This document shows positions 1-8,499 of a stretch of DNA of 64,000 bases, one piece after another. A program made the position numbers and the translations under genes. The stretch is taken from positions 788,515 through 852,514 of the forward strand of contig NZ_MPOH02000011.1 of assembly GCF_001896135.2 (NCBI RefSeq), read 5' to 3'. The notes beneath the pieces are model-generated. The model had not been told where the DNA came from. It saw only the letters and a list, made by a program, of their open reading frames with translations, and ran no database searches. How positions within the stretch are numbered: position 1 is the stretch's first letter; each line of letters opens with the position of its first letter. This DNA comes from Streptomyces phaeoluteigriseus. GTDB taxonomy: Bacteria; Actinomycetota; Actinomycetes; Streptomycetales; Streptomycetaceae.

Positions 1-453
1 GTCGGGGGTGCGGCCTGCGCCCACCCTCGGCTCCGCTCGAACGGGGCGCCCATCGCCCGGCCGGCGCGCATGGCCGCAGACGACGGCGGGGCGGCCGCAG
101 ACGGTGGCGCGGGCCGCAGGCCGGGCGGGTGGCGGAGGACGGTGGGGCGGGCCGCAGACGGCAGCGGGGTGGCCGCAGGCCAGGCGGGTGGTCGTGGACG
201 GGCGGGTGCCCCCGGGCTGGGCAGGTGACCACAGGCGTACCCGGCCCCGCTCGCCGCTGATCCGCTCCGCCGCCTGCTGCACGGCTGTCGATCGACGGTG
301 GCGTGTGCCTGAGGAGGCCGGGCGGGTGACCGCGGACAGTAGCGCGCGGGCCCCAGGCCCAGCGGGGCCCCACGCCCGGCGGCTGGCCCCACGCCAGGCG
401 GAGCAGCGCGTGGTCGTAGGTTGGCGGGAGGTGGGTGGAGGGGCCCGGTGGTT
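1..453. other. Intergenic, degenerate GC-rich repeats, no gene supported
   Basis: No convincing coding region is seen downstream of the Rpf-like gene. The stretch is made of degenerate G/C-rich iterations such as gccgcagacggcggggc and gccgcaggccgggcgg, repeated irregularly between about 60 and 210. The open frames across it give low-complexity Arg/Pro/Gly translations of the kind any very G+C-rich DNA produces. In other Streptomyces the next gene on this side of the locus is usually rRNA dimethyltransferase ksgA, which would lie outside the window. Confidence 0.6.
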
Positions 454-1887
454 TCAGTTTTGGAGTTTCGGGCCGCAGTGTGGCCAAGGGGCTGCGCCTC
501 GGCGGGTGTAGAGCTTCTTGGCTCGGAAGGTCTGTTCGGAGGCGGGGGCGTCCTGGGGGCGGCCGGTGCCGCCGAGACTGCGCCAGGTGTGGGTGTCGAA
601 CTGGTAGAGGCCGCCGTAGGTGCCGGAGGGGTCCACGGCGTCCGGGCGTCCGCCGGACTCGCAGACCGCCAGGGCGTTCCAGTCGAGGTGGTCGGCGCCC
701 CGCGCCGAGACGGGCAGTGCCTTGGTGCCGACCTTGACCACCTGCGCGCGCGGCTCGCGCACGACCTCGGTCCTGATGCGTCTCGGCTTCTGGCGGACGC
801 CGTTGACCGTGCGCAGGGCGTACGTGACCCGCAGCAGCCCCGGTTGTCCGGCCCGCTCCACGACCTCCGTGCCCCGGAACAGCGTGGGGTCCTCGGTGCG
901 ACGTACCAGGAACGGGATCGCCTCCTCCCGCACTTCCCTCCCGGCGGTGATCCGCAGGACGGTGATCGTCTGGCCGTCGCGGGGGAAGCTGCCGAGCGCG
1001 ACGGACGTGGTGTCCTGGCCGCGCAGGGTGATCCCGGCCTCCTCCACGGCCTCGCGCACGGTCGCCGCGTTGGTGCGGACGGTGCGGGCCCGGCCGTCGG
1101 CCATGATCGTCACGGCGCGTTCGGTACGGACGTCCAGCGCCAGCCCCTCGCGCCCGATGCGTTGAGAGCGTGAGACGGAGAGGTACGCGCCCTCCGCGCG
1201 CACCCCGAGCTGTCTGAGCGCCTCCTCCACGGTGTGGGCCGTCGTCCACACCTCGCTCCGTCGGCCGTCCAGCACGAGCCGGACGGGGCGGCCGTAGCGC
1301 ACGGCGATCTCGTCGCCGTTGCCGAGGGCCGTGCCGGGGGCGGGCGCCACCACGTCGTGCGCCCCGACCCGCACGCCCTCCTCCGCCAACAGCTCGCTCA
1401 CGTCGTCGGCGAAGGTGTGCAGGGTGCGCGGCTTGCCGTCGACGGTCAGCTCGATCGCCTTGTCCTTGGCGACGAAGGCGGTGGTGCCGCCCGCGAGGAA
1501 CGCGACGACCAGCGCCTGGGGCAGCAGGGGGAACAGGGGCAGCAGGCGGCGCATCGGGGAGTCCCAGCGCTCGGACTCGCGCGTCCTGCGTCGGCGTGCG
1601 GCCCGGCCGCCCACCCCTTCGTCACCGGCGTACGCCTGGCGGGGCAGTGTCGGCTCTGGCGTCTCCCACGGTGCGTGCGACACGTGCGACGGCGACTCGT
1701 GCGCGGGCCGGTAGGTGTCCTCGTACGCCGCCCCCAGAGGTGTGCCCTGCTCCCAGGGGGGCGCGTACACCCCGTACGCGAGGGTCTCCGCGTTGTGGAC
1801 GTCGACATACGTGCCGTCGGCGCCGTGGGTGAGGGGCTCGGGGTTCTGTGCGTACTGCGCGTCCCGCAGGTGGTGCAAGTTGCTCAC
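454..1887 (-). CDS. Resuscitation-promoting-factor-like muralytic protein (DUF348-G5-RPF)
   Basis: A 477-residue cell-wall protein with RpfB-type architecture. A basic cytoplasmic N-terminus of about 115 residues precedes one membrane segment (LFPLLPQALVVAFLAGG), three DUF348 ubiquitin-like repeats (begin near IELTVDGKPRTLHTF, VRLVLDGRRSEVWTT and VTIMADGRARTVRTN), a G5 domain, and a C-terminal lysozyme-like Rpf domain. The Rpf domain carries the expected glutamate in WNALAVCESGG, and its fold cysteines are C(ESGG) and C in PHCGP. Family members cleave peptidoglycan during dormancy exit and germination. The GTG at 1887 is preferred because GGAG precedes it by about 9 nt and the protein then starts SNLHHLRD; the frame stays open further upstream. 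It lies 128 bp downstream of tatD on the same strand, the usual tatD-rpf-ksgA order. Which numbered Streptomyces Rpf it equals is not decided. Confidence 0.9.
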   Translation of the reverse strand: MSNLHHLRDAQYAQNPEPLTHGADGTYVDVHNAETLAYGVYAPPWEQGTPLGAAYEDTYRPAHESPSHVSHAPWETPEPTLPRQAYAGDEGVGGRAARRRRTRESERWDSPMRRLLPLFPLLPQALVVAFLAGGTTAFVAKDKAIELTVDGKPRTLHTFADDVSELLAEEGVRVGAHDVVAPAPGTALGNGDEIAVRYGRPVRLVLDGRRSEVWTTAHTVEEALRQLGVRAEGAYLSVSRSQRIGREGLALDVRTERAVTIMADGRARTVRTNAATVREAVEEAGITLRGQDTTSVALGSFPRDGQTITVLRITAGREVREEAIPFLVRRTEDPTLFRGTEVVERAGQPGLLRVTYALRTVNGVRQKPRRIRTEVVREPRAQVVKVGTKALPVSARGADHLDWNALAVCESGGRPDAVDPSGTYGGLYQFDTHTWRSLGGTGRPQDAPASEQTFRAKKLYTRRGAAPWPHCGPKLQN

Positions 1888-2015
1888 GCCGACACGCTCC
1901 AGGGGTCCTGGGGTCCAAGGGGTCCGGATCGGGCCCCCAGAACCTAGCGGAGCGACTGTCACTCTCCAAAGCGACGCGACTACCCAGAGTTGTGTTCGGG
2001 TCCGGCGCCCACGGC

Positions 2016-2894
2016 TCAGTAGCCGAAGGCGCGGGCCGTGTTGGCGGCCAGGGCGCCCGCCAGGGTGTCCTCGTCGATGCCGCGCACCGCCGCCATCGCG
2101 CGGACCGTGACCGGAACGAGATAGGGGGCGTTGGGCCGTCCGCGGTAGGGCGCCGGGGTGAGGAAGGGCGCATCGGTCTCGACGAGGACCAGCTCCAGCG
2201 GGGCCACGGCGAGGGCGTCGCGCAGGTGCTGGGCGTTCTTGAAGGTGACGTTGCCGGCGAAGGACATGAAGTACCCGGCGCGGGCGCAGATCTCCGCCAT
2301 CTCCGCGTCACCGGAGTAGCAGTGGAAGACGGTCCGCTCGGGGGCGCCCTCCTCCTTCAGCACGCGCAGCACGTCCGCGTGGGCGTCGCGGTCGTGGATG
2401 ACCAGGGCCTTGCCGTGCCGCTTGGCCATCTCGATGTGGGCGCGGAAGGAGCGCTCCTGGGCGTCCTTGCCCTCGGGGCCGGTGCGGAAGTAGTCGAGGC
2501 CGGTCTCGCCGACGCCCTTCACCTGGGGGAGCGCGGCCAGGCGGTCGATCTCGGCGAGCGCCTCGTCGAGCGCCCCTGTGCCTCCGGCCTCGCGCGCTCC
2601 CTGCCGGGACCATCCGTCGGGGTCGCCGTGGACGATGCGGGGGGCTTCGTTGGGGTGCAGGGCGACCGCCGCGTGGACGCTGTCGTACGCCGCCGCCGTC
2701 TCGGCCGCCCAGCGGGAGCCGGACAGGTCGCAGCCGACCTGGACGACCGTCGTCACGCCGACCGACGCGGCTTTCGCGAGGCCCTCCTCGACGGTGCCGG
2801 ACTGCATGTCGAGGTGGGTGTGGGAGTCGGCGACCGGTACCCGCAGGGGGGCCGGGAGCGGCGGCGCCGCGTTCTTGTCGGCGTTCGAAGGCAT
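2016..2894 (-). CDS. tatD: TatD family metal-dependent DNase
   Basis: A 292-residue TIM-barrel metallohydrolase. The N-terminal metal site is DSHTHLD near residue 24-30. A catalytic Glu lies in GVGETGLDYF, His in VIHDRDAHADV and in VFHCYSGD, and the late Asp in LVETDAPFLTP, all diagnostic of the TatD 3'-5' exonuclease / D-aminoacyl-tRNA deacylase-like family. The C-terminus contains NTARAFGY, as is usual (N-A-x-x-F). It is encoded just upstream of the Rpf gene and 48 bp downstream of the zinc-ribbon protein gene on the same strand, so probably one operon. TatD proteins are cytoplasmic and act in DNA repair or degradation; the exact physiological substrate here is an inference from the family. 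Confidence 0.95.
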   Translation of the reverse strand: MPSNADKNAAPPLPAPLRVPVADSHTHLDMQSGTVEEGLAKAASVGVTTVVQVGCDLSGSRWAAETAAAYDSVHAAVALHPNEAPRIVHGDPDGWSRQGAREAGGTGALDEALAEIDRLAALPQVKGVGETGLDYFRTGPEGKDAQERSFRAHIEMAKRHGKALVIHDRDAHADVLRVLKEEGAPERTVFHCYSGDAEMAEICARAGYFMSFAGNVTFKNAQHLRDALAVAPLELVLVETDAPFLTPAPYRGRPNAPYLVPVTVRAMAAVRGIDEDTLAGALAANTARAFGY

Positions 2895-2942
2895 GCCCCG
2901 ATCCTACGGAAGGCGCACTCCCCCGGTCCGGCCCCCTTCGGC

Positions 2943-3388
2943 TCAGCTGGCCCGGCGCTGGAAGGGGTGCAGGAGGTCGGACAGGTGCCAGTGGTGCCGG
3001 CCCGCCGCCCGCTCCGCCGCGGCCACCGGCGCCCGCACCGGTCGGCCGGAGGCGCGGGGCGGGGCCGGGCGGCGCTGAGCACGGAGGAGACCTGGCCGGC
3101 CCGCATGATGCGCACGACGTGCCCGTCGCAGTTCTGGCAGGCGGGGCGGCTCAGCGGGGACGGCACGAGCCGCCCGCTCGCCACGTACTGGACGAACTCG
3201 TGCCCCTCCGCATCCGTGTGGTGCTCGATCTCGTACGCCTGTTCCCATGCGTGTCCGCAGCGCATGCAGACGAAGGAGTACGACTCGTGGACGACCGGTA
3301 TCGCCGCGCTCCGCAGGCCGGTCTGCCCCGTGGTCCCACTGATCCCGCCGATCCCGCCGATCTTGCCGATCCCGCTGGTCTCACTCAT
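2943..3388 (-). pseudogene. Conserved zinc-ribbon protein, frame broken once
   Basis: Two frames together give one protein of about 148 residues. The first runs from ATG at 3388 (GGAGGAG 6 nt upstream) through SYSFVCMRCGHAWEQAYEIE and PACQNCDGHVVRIMRAG, i.e. two CxxC knuckles of a zinc ribbon. The second supplies the C-terminus GRHHWHLSDLLHPF, which is what Streptomyces homologues end with (from memory). The switch falls in the C-run CCCCGCCCCGCG (plus-strand 3051-3066). The span is 446 nt, so one missing base explains it. The protein N-terminus is short and Gly/Ile-rich. Function is unknown; it is probably cytoplasmic and cotranscribed with tatD. The break is more likely a sequence error than decay because both halves keep conserved residues. 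Confidence 0.75.
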
Positions 3389-3560
3389 GCCGGCTCCTCC
3401 GGTCCGTTGGACGCAGGGACGGGTGCCGTCCCTGCGTCCAGTGGACTGCCGAGCCGGGGCGAACGCATCGCGACTGTCGACTGTTGGGGCCGATTTGGGC
3501 GTTCCTTGCCGAAGCGGGGCGAGGAGCGGCTCCGGGCTTTGCCGTCGGCGACACTTCTTT

Positions 3561-3899
3561 ACCGCCCGATGGGGTGCACCGCCCGGTGGGATACGCCGCC
3601 CGGTGGGGTTCACCGCCGGGAGGATGCACCGGGCGGTCGGGTTCACCGCCGTTGGGGTTCACCGCCGGGGGGATGCACCGGGCGGTCGGGTTCACCCCCG
3701 GTGGGATACACCGCCGGGGGGGATACACCGGGCGGTGGGTTTCACCGTCCGACGGAGTTAACCGCCCGGCGGGGGGGATCACCGTCCGCCGGAGTCGACC
3801 GCCCGGCGGGATCCACGACCCGACGGAGTCGACCGCCCGGTGGGGATCCACCGCCCGACGGAGTCGACCGCCCGGTGGGGATCACCACTCCACGGGATC
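3561..3899. repeat. Tandem array of about 20 degenerate 16-19 bp units
   Basis: Between the zinc-ribbon gene and rsmI the DNA is a run of imperfect units with consensus near GATTCACCGCCCGGTGG. Variants include ATCCACCGCCCGACGG, GTCGACCGCCCGGTGG and ATGCACCGGGCGGTCGG. Unit length drifts between 16 and 19 bp and is not a multiple of three, so the open frames crossing it are not genes. Many units contain the small inverted repeat CACCGCCCGGTG. The array ends immediately before the rsmI stop codon, and on the other side it forms the upstream region of the zinc-ribbon gene. Role unknown. Confidence 0.85.
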
Positions 3900-3902
3900 A
3901 CC

Positions 3903-4759
3903 TCACGCGGTGGCGTTCTTCGCCGCGACGACCGCGTCGAAGACCTCCCGCTTGGGCACCCCGGCCTCCGCCGCCACCGCCGCGATCGCCTCCTTGCGCC
4001 GCTCCCCGGCCTCCTCGCGCACCCGCACCCGCCGGACGAGTTCGGCCGCGTCGAGTTCGCCGGGGGCCCGCTCGGGCGCCCCGGTGACGACGACGGTGAT
4101 CTCGCCGCGCACGCCCTCCGCCGCCCACTCGGCCAGCTCGCCCAGCGGGCCGCGCCTGACCTCCTCGTACGTCTTGGTCAGTTCGCGGCAGACGGCGGCC
4201 CGCCGGTCGGTGCCGAACACCTCGGCCATCGCGGCGAGGGTGTCGTCCAGCCTGTGCGGGGCCTCGAAGTACACGAGGGTGCGGCGCTCCTCGGCGACCT
4301 CGCGCAGCCGGGACAGCCGCTCCCCCGCCTTGCGCGGCAGGAAGCCCTCGAAGCAGAAGCGGTCGACGGGCAGGCCGGACAGCGCCAGCGCGGTGAGGAC
4401 GGCGGACGGGCCGGGTACGGCGGTGACCCGGATGTCCTTCTCGACGGCCGCGGCGACCAGCCGGTAGCCGGGGTCGGAGACGGACGGCATCCCGGCGTCG
4501 GTCACGAGGAGCACGCGCGCGCCGCCGAGGAGGTGTTCGACCAGATCGGGGGTGCGGGCGGACTCGTTGCCCTCGAAGTAGGAGACGATCCGCCCCCTGG
4601 GCGTCACGCCCAGCGCCTGCGTGAGCCGGCGCAGCCTGCGGGTGTCCTCGCGGCGATGACATCGGCGCCGGCCAACTCCTCGGCGAGCCGGGGCGGGGCG
4701 TCCGCGATGTCCCCGATGGGAGTGCCTGCAAGGACCAGAGTTCCGGGTGCGACTGTCAC
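3903..4759 (-). pseudogene. rsmI: 16S rRNA C1402 2'-O-methyltransferase RsmI, frame broken once
   Basis: RsmI methylates the ribose of C1402 in the decoding centre of 16S rRNA using SAM. The N-terminal frame from GTG 4759 gives TLVLAGTPIGDIADAPPRL, the glycine-rich SAM-methyltransferase start. The second frame continues EDTRRLRRLTQALG, VTDAGMPSVSDPG, AVPGPSAVLTALALSGLP, FCFEGFLPRK and YFEAPHRL, all signature blocks of the YraL/RsmI family, and ends AKNATA. The frames join at about 4652, where ATCGCCGCGAGGAC should read ...GCC GAG GAC. One C is missing and the 857-nt span fits one lost base. It is divergent from the mannosyltransferase gene with only 63 bp between starts. Likely intact in the organism. 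Confidence 0.9.
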
Positions 4760-4822
4760 GTTTCCATCCTCGCAGGGGGACAGACACGGGACTCCCACAG
4801 CCCTGTTCCCTACGATGGCGCG

Positions 4823-6583
4823 GTGACCAGTACAGCGTCCTCCATGGACTCCATGGACTCCACGGACCACCGGCAGGACCAGGCACCGCTGGACCGACGG
4901 CCGGGGTGGCCGTCGCGGCTGCGCCGGTTCGGCTACGCGACGGAGCCGGGCGGCGACGTCCGTGAACGGCTGGTGCCGCCGTTCGCCGAGCCGAGCCCGC
5001 GGCTCTGGCAGGCGCTCGGCGTGCCCCCCGGGCTCGCGGACCGGATCACCCGCTGGTCGGGCTGGCTGGGTCCGCTGCTGGTCACGCTGGTGGCGGGCGT
5101 GCTGCGGTTCTGGAACCTGGGCAGCCCGAAGAAGGTGATATTCGACGAGACGTACTACGCCAAGGACGCGTGGGCGCTGGTCCACCGCGGCTTCGAGGTC
5201 AACTGGGACAAGAACGCCAACGACCTCATCCTCAACAGCGGCGGCCATGTCACGATCCCGACGGACGCGGCGTACGTCGTGCATCCGCCGGTCGGCAAGT
5301 ACGTCATCGGACTGGGCGAACTGGTCTTCGGGTTCGATCCGTTCGGCTGGCGGTTCATGACGGCGCTGCTCGGGACCCTGTCGGTCTTCCTGCTGTGCCG
5401 GATCGGCCGCCGTATCTTCCGCTCCACGTTCCTGGGCTGTCTGGCGGGCGCGCTGATGGCGGTCGACGGGCTGCACTTCGTGATGAGCCGCACCGCGCTG
5501 CTCGACGGGGTGCTGATGTTCTTCGTGCTGGCGACCTTCGGCTGTCTGGTCGTCGACCGGGACAGGGCGCGGGCGAGGCTCGCCGCCGCGCTGCCGCCGG
5601 ACGCGTCCGGCCGGTACCGCCCGGACGCGCACATCGCCGAGACCACGCGGCTGGGTCTGCGCCCGTGGCGCTGGGCGGCGGGCGTGATGCTGGGGCTGGC
5701 GATCGGCACGAAGTGGAACGGCCTGTACATCATGGTCGCGTTCTGCCTGATGACGGTGTTGTGGGACGTGGCCGCGCGCCGGGTGGCCGGTGCCCGGCAC
5801 CCGTACCGGGTGGTGCTGAAGCGGGACACGGGCCTGGCGTTCCTGGCCACCGTGCCGGTCGCGCTGGTCACCTACGTCGTGTCGTGGACGGGCTGGATCC
5901 TCTCCTCGGACAGCGGCTCGGGCGGCTACTACCGCAACTGGGCCGCCACCGACGGCAAGGGCGGCGACTGGACCTGGCTGTTCCCGGACTGGCTGCGCAG
6001 CCTGTGGCACTACGAGCACGAGGTGTACCAGTTCCACACCCACCTCACCTCTCCGCACACCTACCAGTCGAACCCGTGGAGCTGGCTGGTCCTGGGCCGT
6101 CCGGTGTCGTACTTCTACGAGTCCCCGGCGCCCGGCACGGACGGCTGTCCGGTGGACGCGGGCGAGAAGTGCGCGCGGGAGGTGCTGGCGATCGGCACGC
6201 CGATGCTGTGGTGGGCGGCCTGCTTCGCGGTGCTGTTCGTGCTGTGGCGCTGGTTCTTCCGCCGCGACTGGCGGGCGGGCGCGATCGTGTGCGGCATCGC
6301 GGCCGGGTACCTGCCGTGGTTCCTGTACCAGGAACGCACGATCTTCCTCTTCTACGCCGTCGTCTTCCTGCCGTTCCTGTGCCTGGCGGTGGCGATGATG
6401 ATCGGGGCGCTGGTCGGCCGGCCGGGATCGAGCGACACCCGACGGGTGGTGGGCGCCACGGGCGCGGGCGTCCTGGTGCTGCTGGTCGCGTGGAACTTCA
6501 TCTACTTCTGGCCCCTGCACACCGGCACCGCCATCCCGATCGACGACTGGCGTTCACGGATGTGGCTGGACACCTGGGTCTAA
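4823..6583 (+). CDS. pmt: Polyprenyl-phosphate-mannose protein mannosyltransferase
   Basis: A 586-residue GT39 membrane enzyme that transfers mannose from polyprenyl-phosphate-mannose to Ser/Thr of secreted proteins. The first extracytoplasmic loop contains the catalytic acidic pair in VIFDETYYAKDAW. About ten membrane segments follow (GPLLVTLVAGVLRF, FMTALLGTLSVFLLC, WNGLYIMVAFCLMTVLW and a C-terminal set ending FLPFLCLAVAMMIG). GLAIGTKWNGLY and the late PWSWLVLGRPVSYFYE block are typical of bacterial PMTs. In Streptomyces this enzyme is required for phage phiC31 receptor glycosylation and antibiotic tolerance (established for the family). TACGAT lies at 4812-4817, so the GTG start is probably the first base of a leaderless mRNA. 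The two downstream PBPs are possible glycoprotein substrates (inference). Confidence 0.95.
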   Translation: MTSTASSMDSMDSTDHRQDQAPLDRRPGWPSRLRRFGYATEPGGDVRERLVPPFAEPSPRLWQALGVPPGLADRITRWSGWLGPLLVTLVAGVLRFWNLGSPKKVIFDETYYAKDAWALVHRGFEVNWDKNANDLILNSGGHVTIPTDAAYVVHPPVGKYVIGLGELVFGFDPFGWRFMTALLGTLSVFLLCRIGRRIFRSTFLGCLAGALMAVDGLHFVMSRTALLDGVLMFFVLATFGCLVVDRDRARARLAAALPPDASGRYRPDAHIAETTRLGLRPWRWAAGVMLGLAIGTKWNGLYIMVAFCLMTVLWDVAARRVAGARHPYRVVLKRDTGLAFLATVPVALVTYVVSWTGWILSSDSGSGGYYRNWAATDGKGGDWTWLFPDWLRSLWHYEHEVYQFHTHLTSPHTYQSNPWSWLVLGRPVSYFYESPAPGTDGCPVDAGEKCAREVLAIGTPMLWWAACFAVLFVLWRWFFRRDWRAGAIVCGIAAGYLPWFLYQERTIFLFYAVVFLPFLCLAVAMMIGALVGRPGSSDTRRVVGATGAGVLVLLVAWNFIYFWPLHTGTAIPIDDWRSRMWLDTWV

Positions 6584-6644
6584 CGATTCAAACAACTCCC
6601 GCCCCGTAGGCCTCTCTTCCGCCTACTGTGAGCCTGAGGGGGGT

Positions 6645-6664
6645 TTTCTGAACGCGTTCAGAAA
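6645..6664. promoter_or_regulatory. Perfect 20-bp palindrome in front of the PBP pair
   Basis: TTTCTGAACGCGTTCAGAAA is a perfect inverted repeat 28 bp upstream of the ATG chosen for the first penicillin-binding protein. The core GAACGCGTTC resembles TetR- or LacI-family operators. A TACTGT hexamer at about 6624-6629 could be the -10 element immediately upstream, which would put the palindrome at the transcript start. It could alternatively fold as a short 5'-leader hairpin. No regulator gene sits next to it. Confidence 0.55.
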
Positions 6665-6692
6665 GCCTGGAGGCCAACGGGGAGGGATGGCA

Positions 6693-8327
6693 ATGCGCAA
6701 GGGGGCCAAGGCGGCGATCGCCGGATCGGTCTTCGCCGTGATGGTGGGCGGGGCCGGGTACGGCGCCTTCAACATCGTCAACGCGCTGAACGGTGACGGC
6801 GGCGGCGCACCGGGGTCGAGCGGACCGGCGCCCGTGAAGACCGGGCCGCCCAGCGCCGCCGAGGTGAAGAAGACCAGCGCCGCGTTCTTCGCGGCCTGGG
6901 AGCAGGGGCAGGCGGCGAGCGCGGCGGCGCTCACCAACAACGCCGGGAAGGCGGAGCCGCTGCTCACCTCGTACGGCCAGGCCGCGCGCATCACCGGTGT
7001 GAGGATCACGCCGGGTACGCCGACCGGGGCCGGCGTGCCGTTCACGGTGAAGGCCACGGTGTCGTACGAGGGGAAGTCCAAGCCGCTCGCCTACAGCAGC
7101 CGGCTGACCGTCGTGCGCGGGGTGACCACCGGCAAGGCGCTGGTCGACTGGCAGCCGTCGGTCGTGCATCCCGAGCTGAAGAGCATGGACGACACGCTGG
7201 TCACGGGCGAGTCGGCGGCGCCGCCCATCGACGCCGTGGACCGCGACGGCAAGGTCCTGACGAAGGAGAGGTACCCCTCGCTCGGACCGATCCTGAACGA
7301 ACTGCGCGCCAAGTACGGCGACAAGGCGGGCGGCAAGGCCGGAGTCGAGCTGGCGATCCACCACGCCGCCCCGGAGTCCGCCGACACCCCGCTGCTGACC
7401 CTGGCCGAGGGCAGGGCGGGCCGGGTGCCCACCACGCTCCGGGCGAGCGCGCAGGCCGCCGCCGAGAAGGCGGTCATGAAGTACGCCGAGTCGTCGGTGG
7501 TGGCCGTCCAGCCGAGCAGCGGTGAGGTGCTGGCGATCGCCAACAACCGCAACGACGGCTGGAACGCCGCCTTCCTGGGGCAGGTGGCACCCGGCTCCAC
7601 CATGAAGATCGTCAGCGCGGCCACCCTCATCGACAACGGCATCACCACCGCGACCGGCCCGGCACCCTGCCCGGCGGACGCGACCTGGCAGAGCCAGACC
7701 TTCCACAACATCAAGAACATGGCCCCGAACGAGAAGGCGACCCTCTCCGAGAGCTTCGCGCGCTCCTGCAACACGGCGTTCGTGAAGTACGCCGACGAGG
7801 TGAAGGTCGACTCGCTGACCGACGAGGCCAGGGACCGCTTCGGGATCGGCCTCGACTGGCAGACCGGCATCCCGTCCTTCGACGGCTCCGTCCCGGCCTC
7901 CGGCGGACCCGACACCGCGGCCGCCCTGATCGGCCAGGGTCAGATCCAGATGAACCCGCTGAACATGGCGTCGGTGACGGCGACCGCGATCACCGGCGCC
8001 TTCCGGCAGCCGGTGATCGTGCCGCAGAGCCTCGACGGCCGGGAACTCGCCCAGGCGCGCGGGCTGCCCGCGAGCACGGCGGAGCAGCTCCGCGCCATGA
8101 TGAACCGCACCGCGACCAGCGGCACCGCCGCCGAGGTGATGTCGGGACTGAGCGGCCGGATCGGCGCGAAGACCGGGTCGGCGGAGGTCGACGGGAACGC
8201 CCGGTCCGACAGCTGGTTCACCGGCTACCGGGGCGACGTGGCCGCCGCGGCGATGGTCCAGGACGGCGGTCACGGCGTCGACGCGGCCGGCCCGATCGTC
8301 GCGGCCGTACTGCGATCGGGCGCCTGA
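6693..8327 (+). CDS. Penicillin-binding protein (MecA_N-like + transpeptidase)
   Basis: A D,D-transpeptidase of about 544 residues with one N-terminal membrane anchor (AAIAGSVFAVMVGGAGYGAF). An NTF2-like/MecA_N domain (about 55-180) and a dimerisation segment lead into a C-terminal transpeptidase domain. Active-site motifs are visible: STMK (nucleophile Ser near residue 301), SCN in FARSCNTAFVKY, and KTGS near residue 490. It belongs to the class B PBP set expanded in Streptomyces and is thought to act in sporulation-stage or tip wall synthesis (inference). ATG 6693 is preferred over 6687 because GGAGGG ends about 6 nt before it. A similar paralogue follows 170 bp downstream, so this is an old tandem duplication. 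Confidence 0.92.
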   Translation: MRKGAKAAIAGSVFAVMVGGAGYGAFNIVNALNGDGGGAPGSSGPAPVKTGPPSAAEVKKTSAAFFAAWEQGQAASAAALTNNAGKAEPLLTSYGQAARITGVRITPGTPTGAGVPFTVKATVSYEGKSKPLAYSSRLTVVRGVTTGKALVDWQPSVVHPELKSMDDTLVTGESAAPPIDAVDRDGKVLTKERYPSLGPILNELRAKYGDKAGGKAGVELAIHHAAPESADTPLLTLAEGRAGRVPTTLRASAQAAAEKAVMKYAESSVVAVQPSSGEVLAIANNRNDGWNAAFLGQVAPGSTMKIVSAATLIDNGITTATGPAPCPADATWQSQTFHNIKNMAPNEKATLSESFARSCNTAFVKYADEVKVDSLTDEARDRFGIGLDWQTGIPSFDGSVPASGGPDTAAALIGQGQIQMNPLNMASVTATAITGAFRQPVIVPQSLDGRELAQARGLPASTAEQLRAMMNRTATSGTAAEVMSGLSGRIGAKTGSAEVDGNARSDSWFTGYRGDVAAAAMVQDGGHGVDAAGPIVAAVLRSGA

Positions 8328-8343
8328 GCCGCTCGTTGGGCGT

Positions 8344-8369
8344 GGGTGACGTCACAGGTGACGTCACCC
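8344..8369. terminator. Double palindrome between the two PBP genes
   Basis: The decamer palindrome GTGACGTCAC occurs twice (8346-8355 and 8358-8367), flanked so that the whole block also forms a 12-bp stem (GGGTGACGTCAC / GTGACGTCACCC). It starts 16 bp after the first PBP stop. It can act as a terminator hairpin for the upstream gene or as a two-site operator for the downstream gene; the sequence alone does not decide. Confidence 0.5.
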
Positions 8370-8499
8370 GCACAGGCGGGGACTCTAGGCTGGGCGCCGT
8401 CGTTGGTGTCGGTCAGGGCGGCTCGCACAGCGGTGACCGGACTGACAGCGGTGACAGTGGGGCGAGGCGGCCCCCGTGGAACACGGAGGATCGCGGGCA

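Noticed and set aside
1888..2015. c-di-AMP riboswitch upstream of the Rpf-like gene
   Set aside because: Known for some Streptomyces rpf genes, but the gap to tatD is only 128 bp and no ydaO-type conserved blocks were seen.
3561..3899. CRISPR array
   Set aside because: Units of 16-19 bp are directly adjacent with no unique spacers, and no cas genes are present.
4604..6520. A long minus-strand frame across the mannosyltransferase gene
   Set aside because: Only its last part (from 4759) is real, namely the RsmI N-terminus. The rest is antisense shadow.
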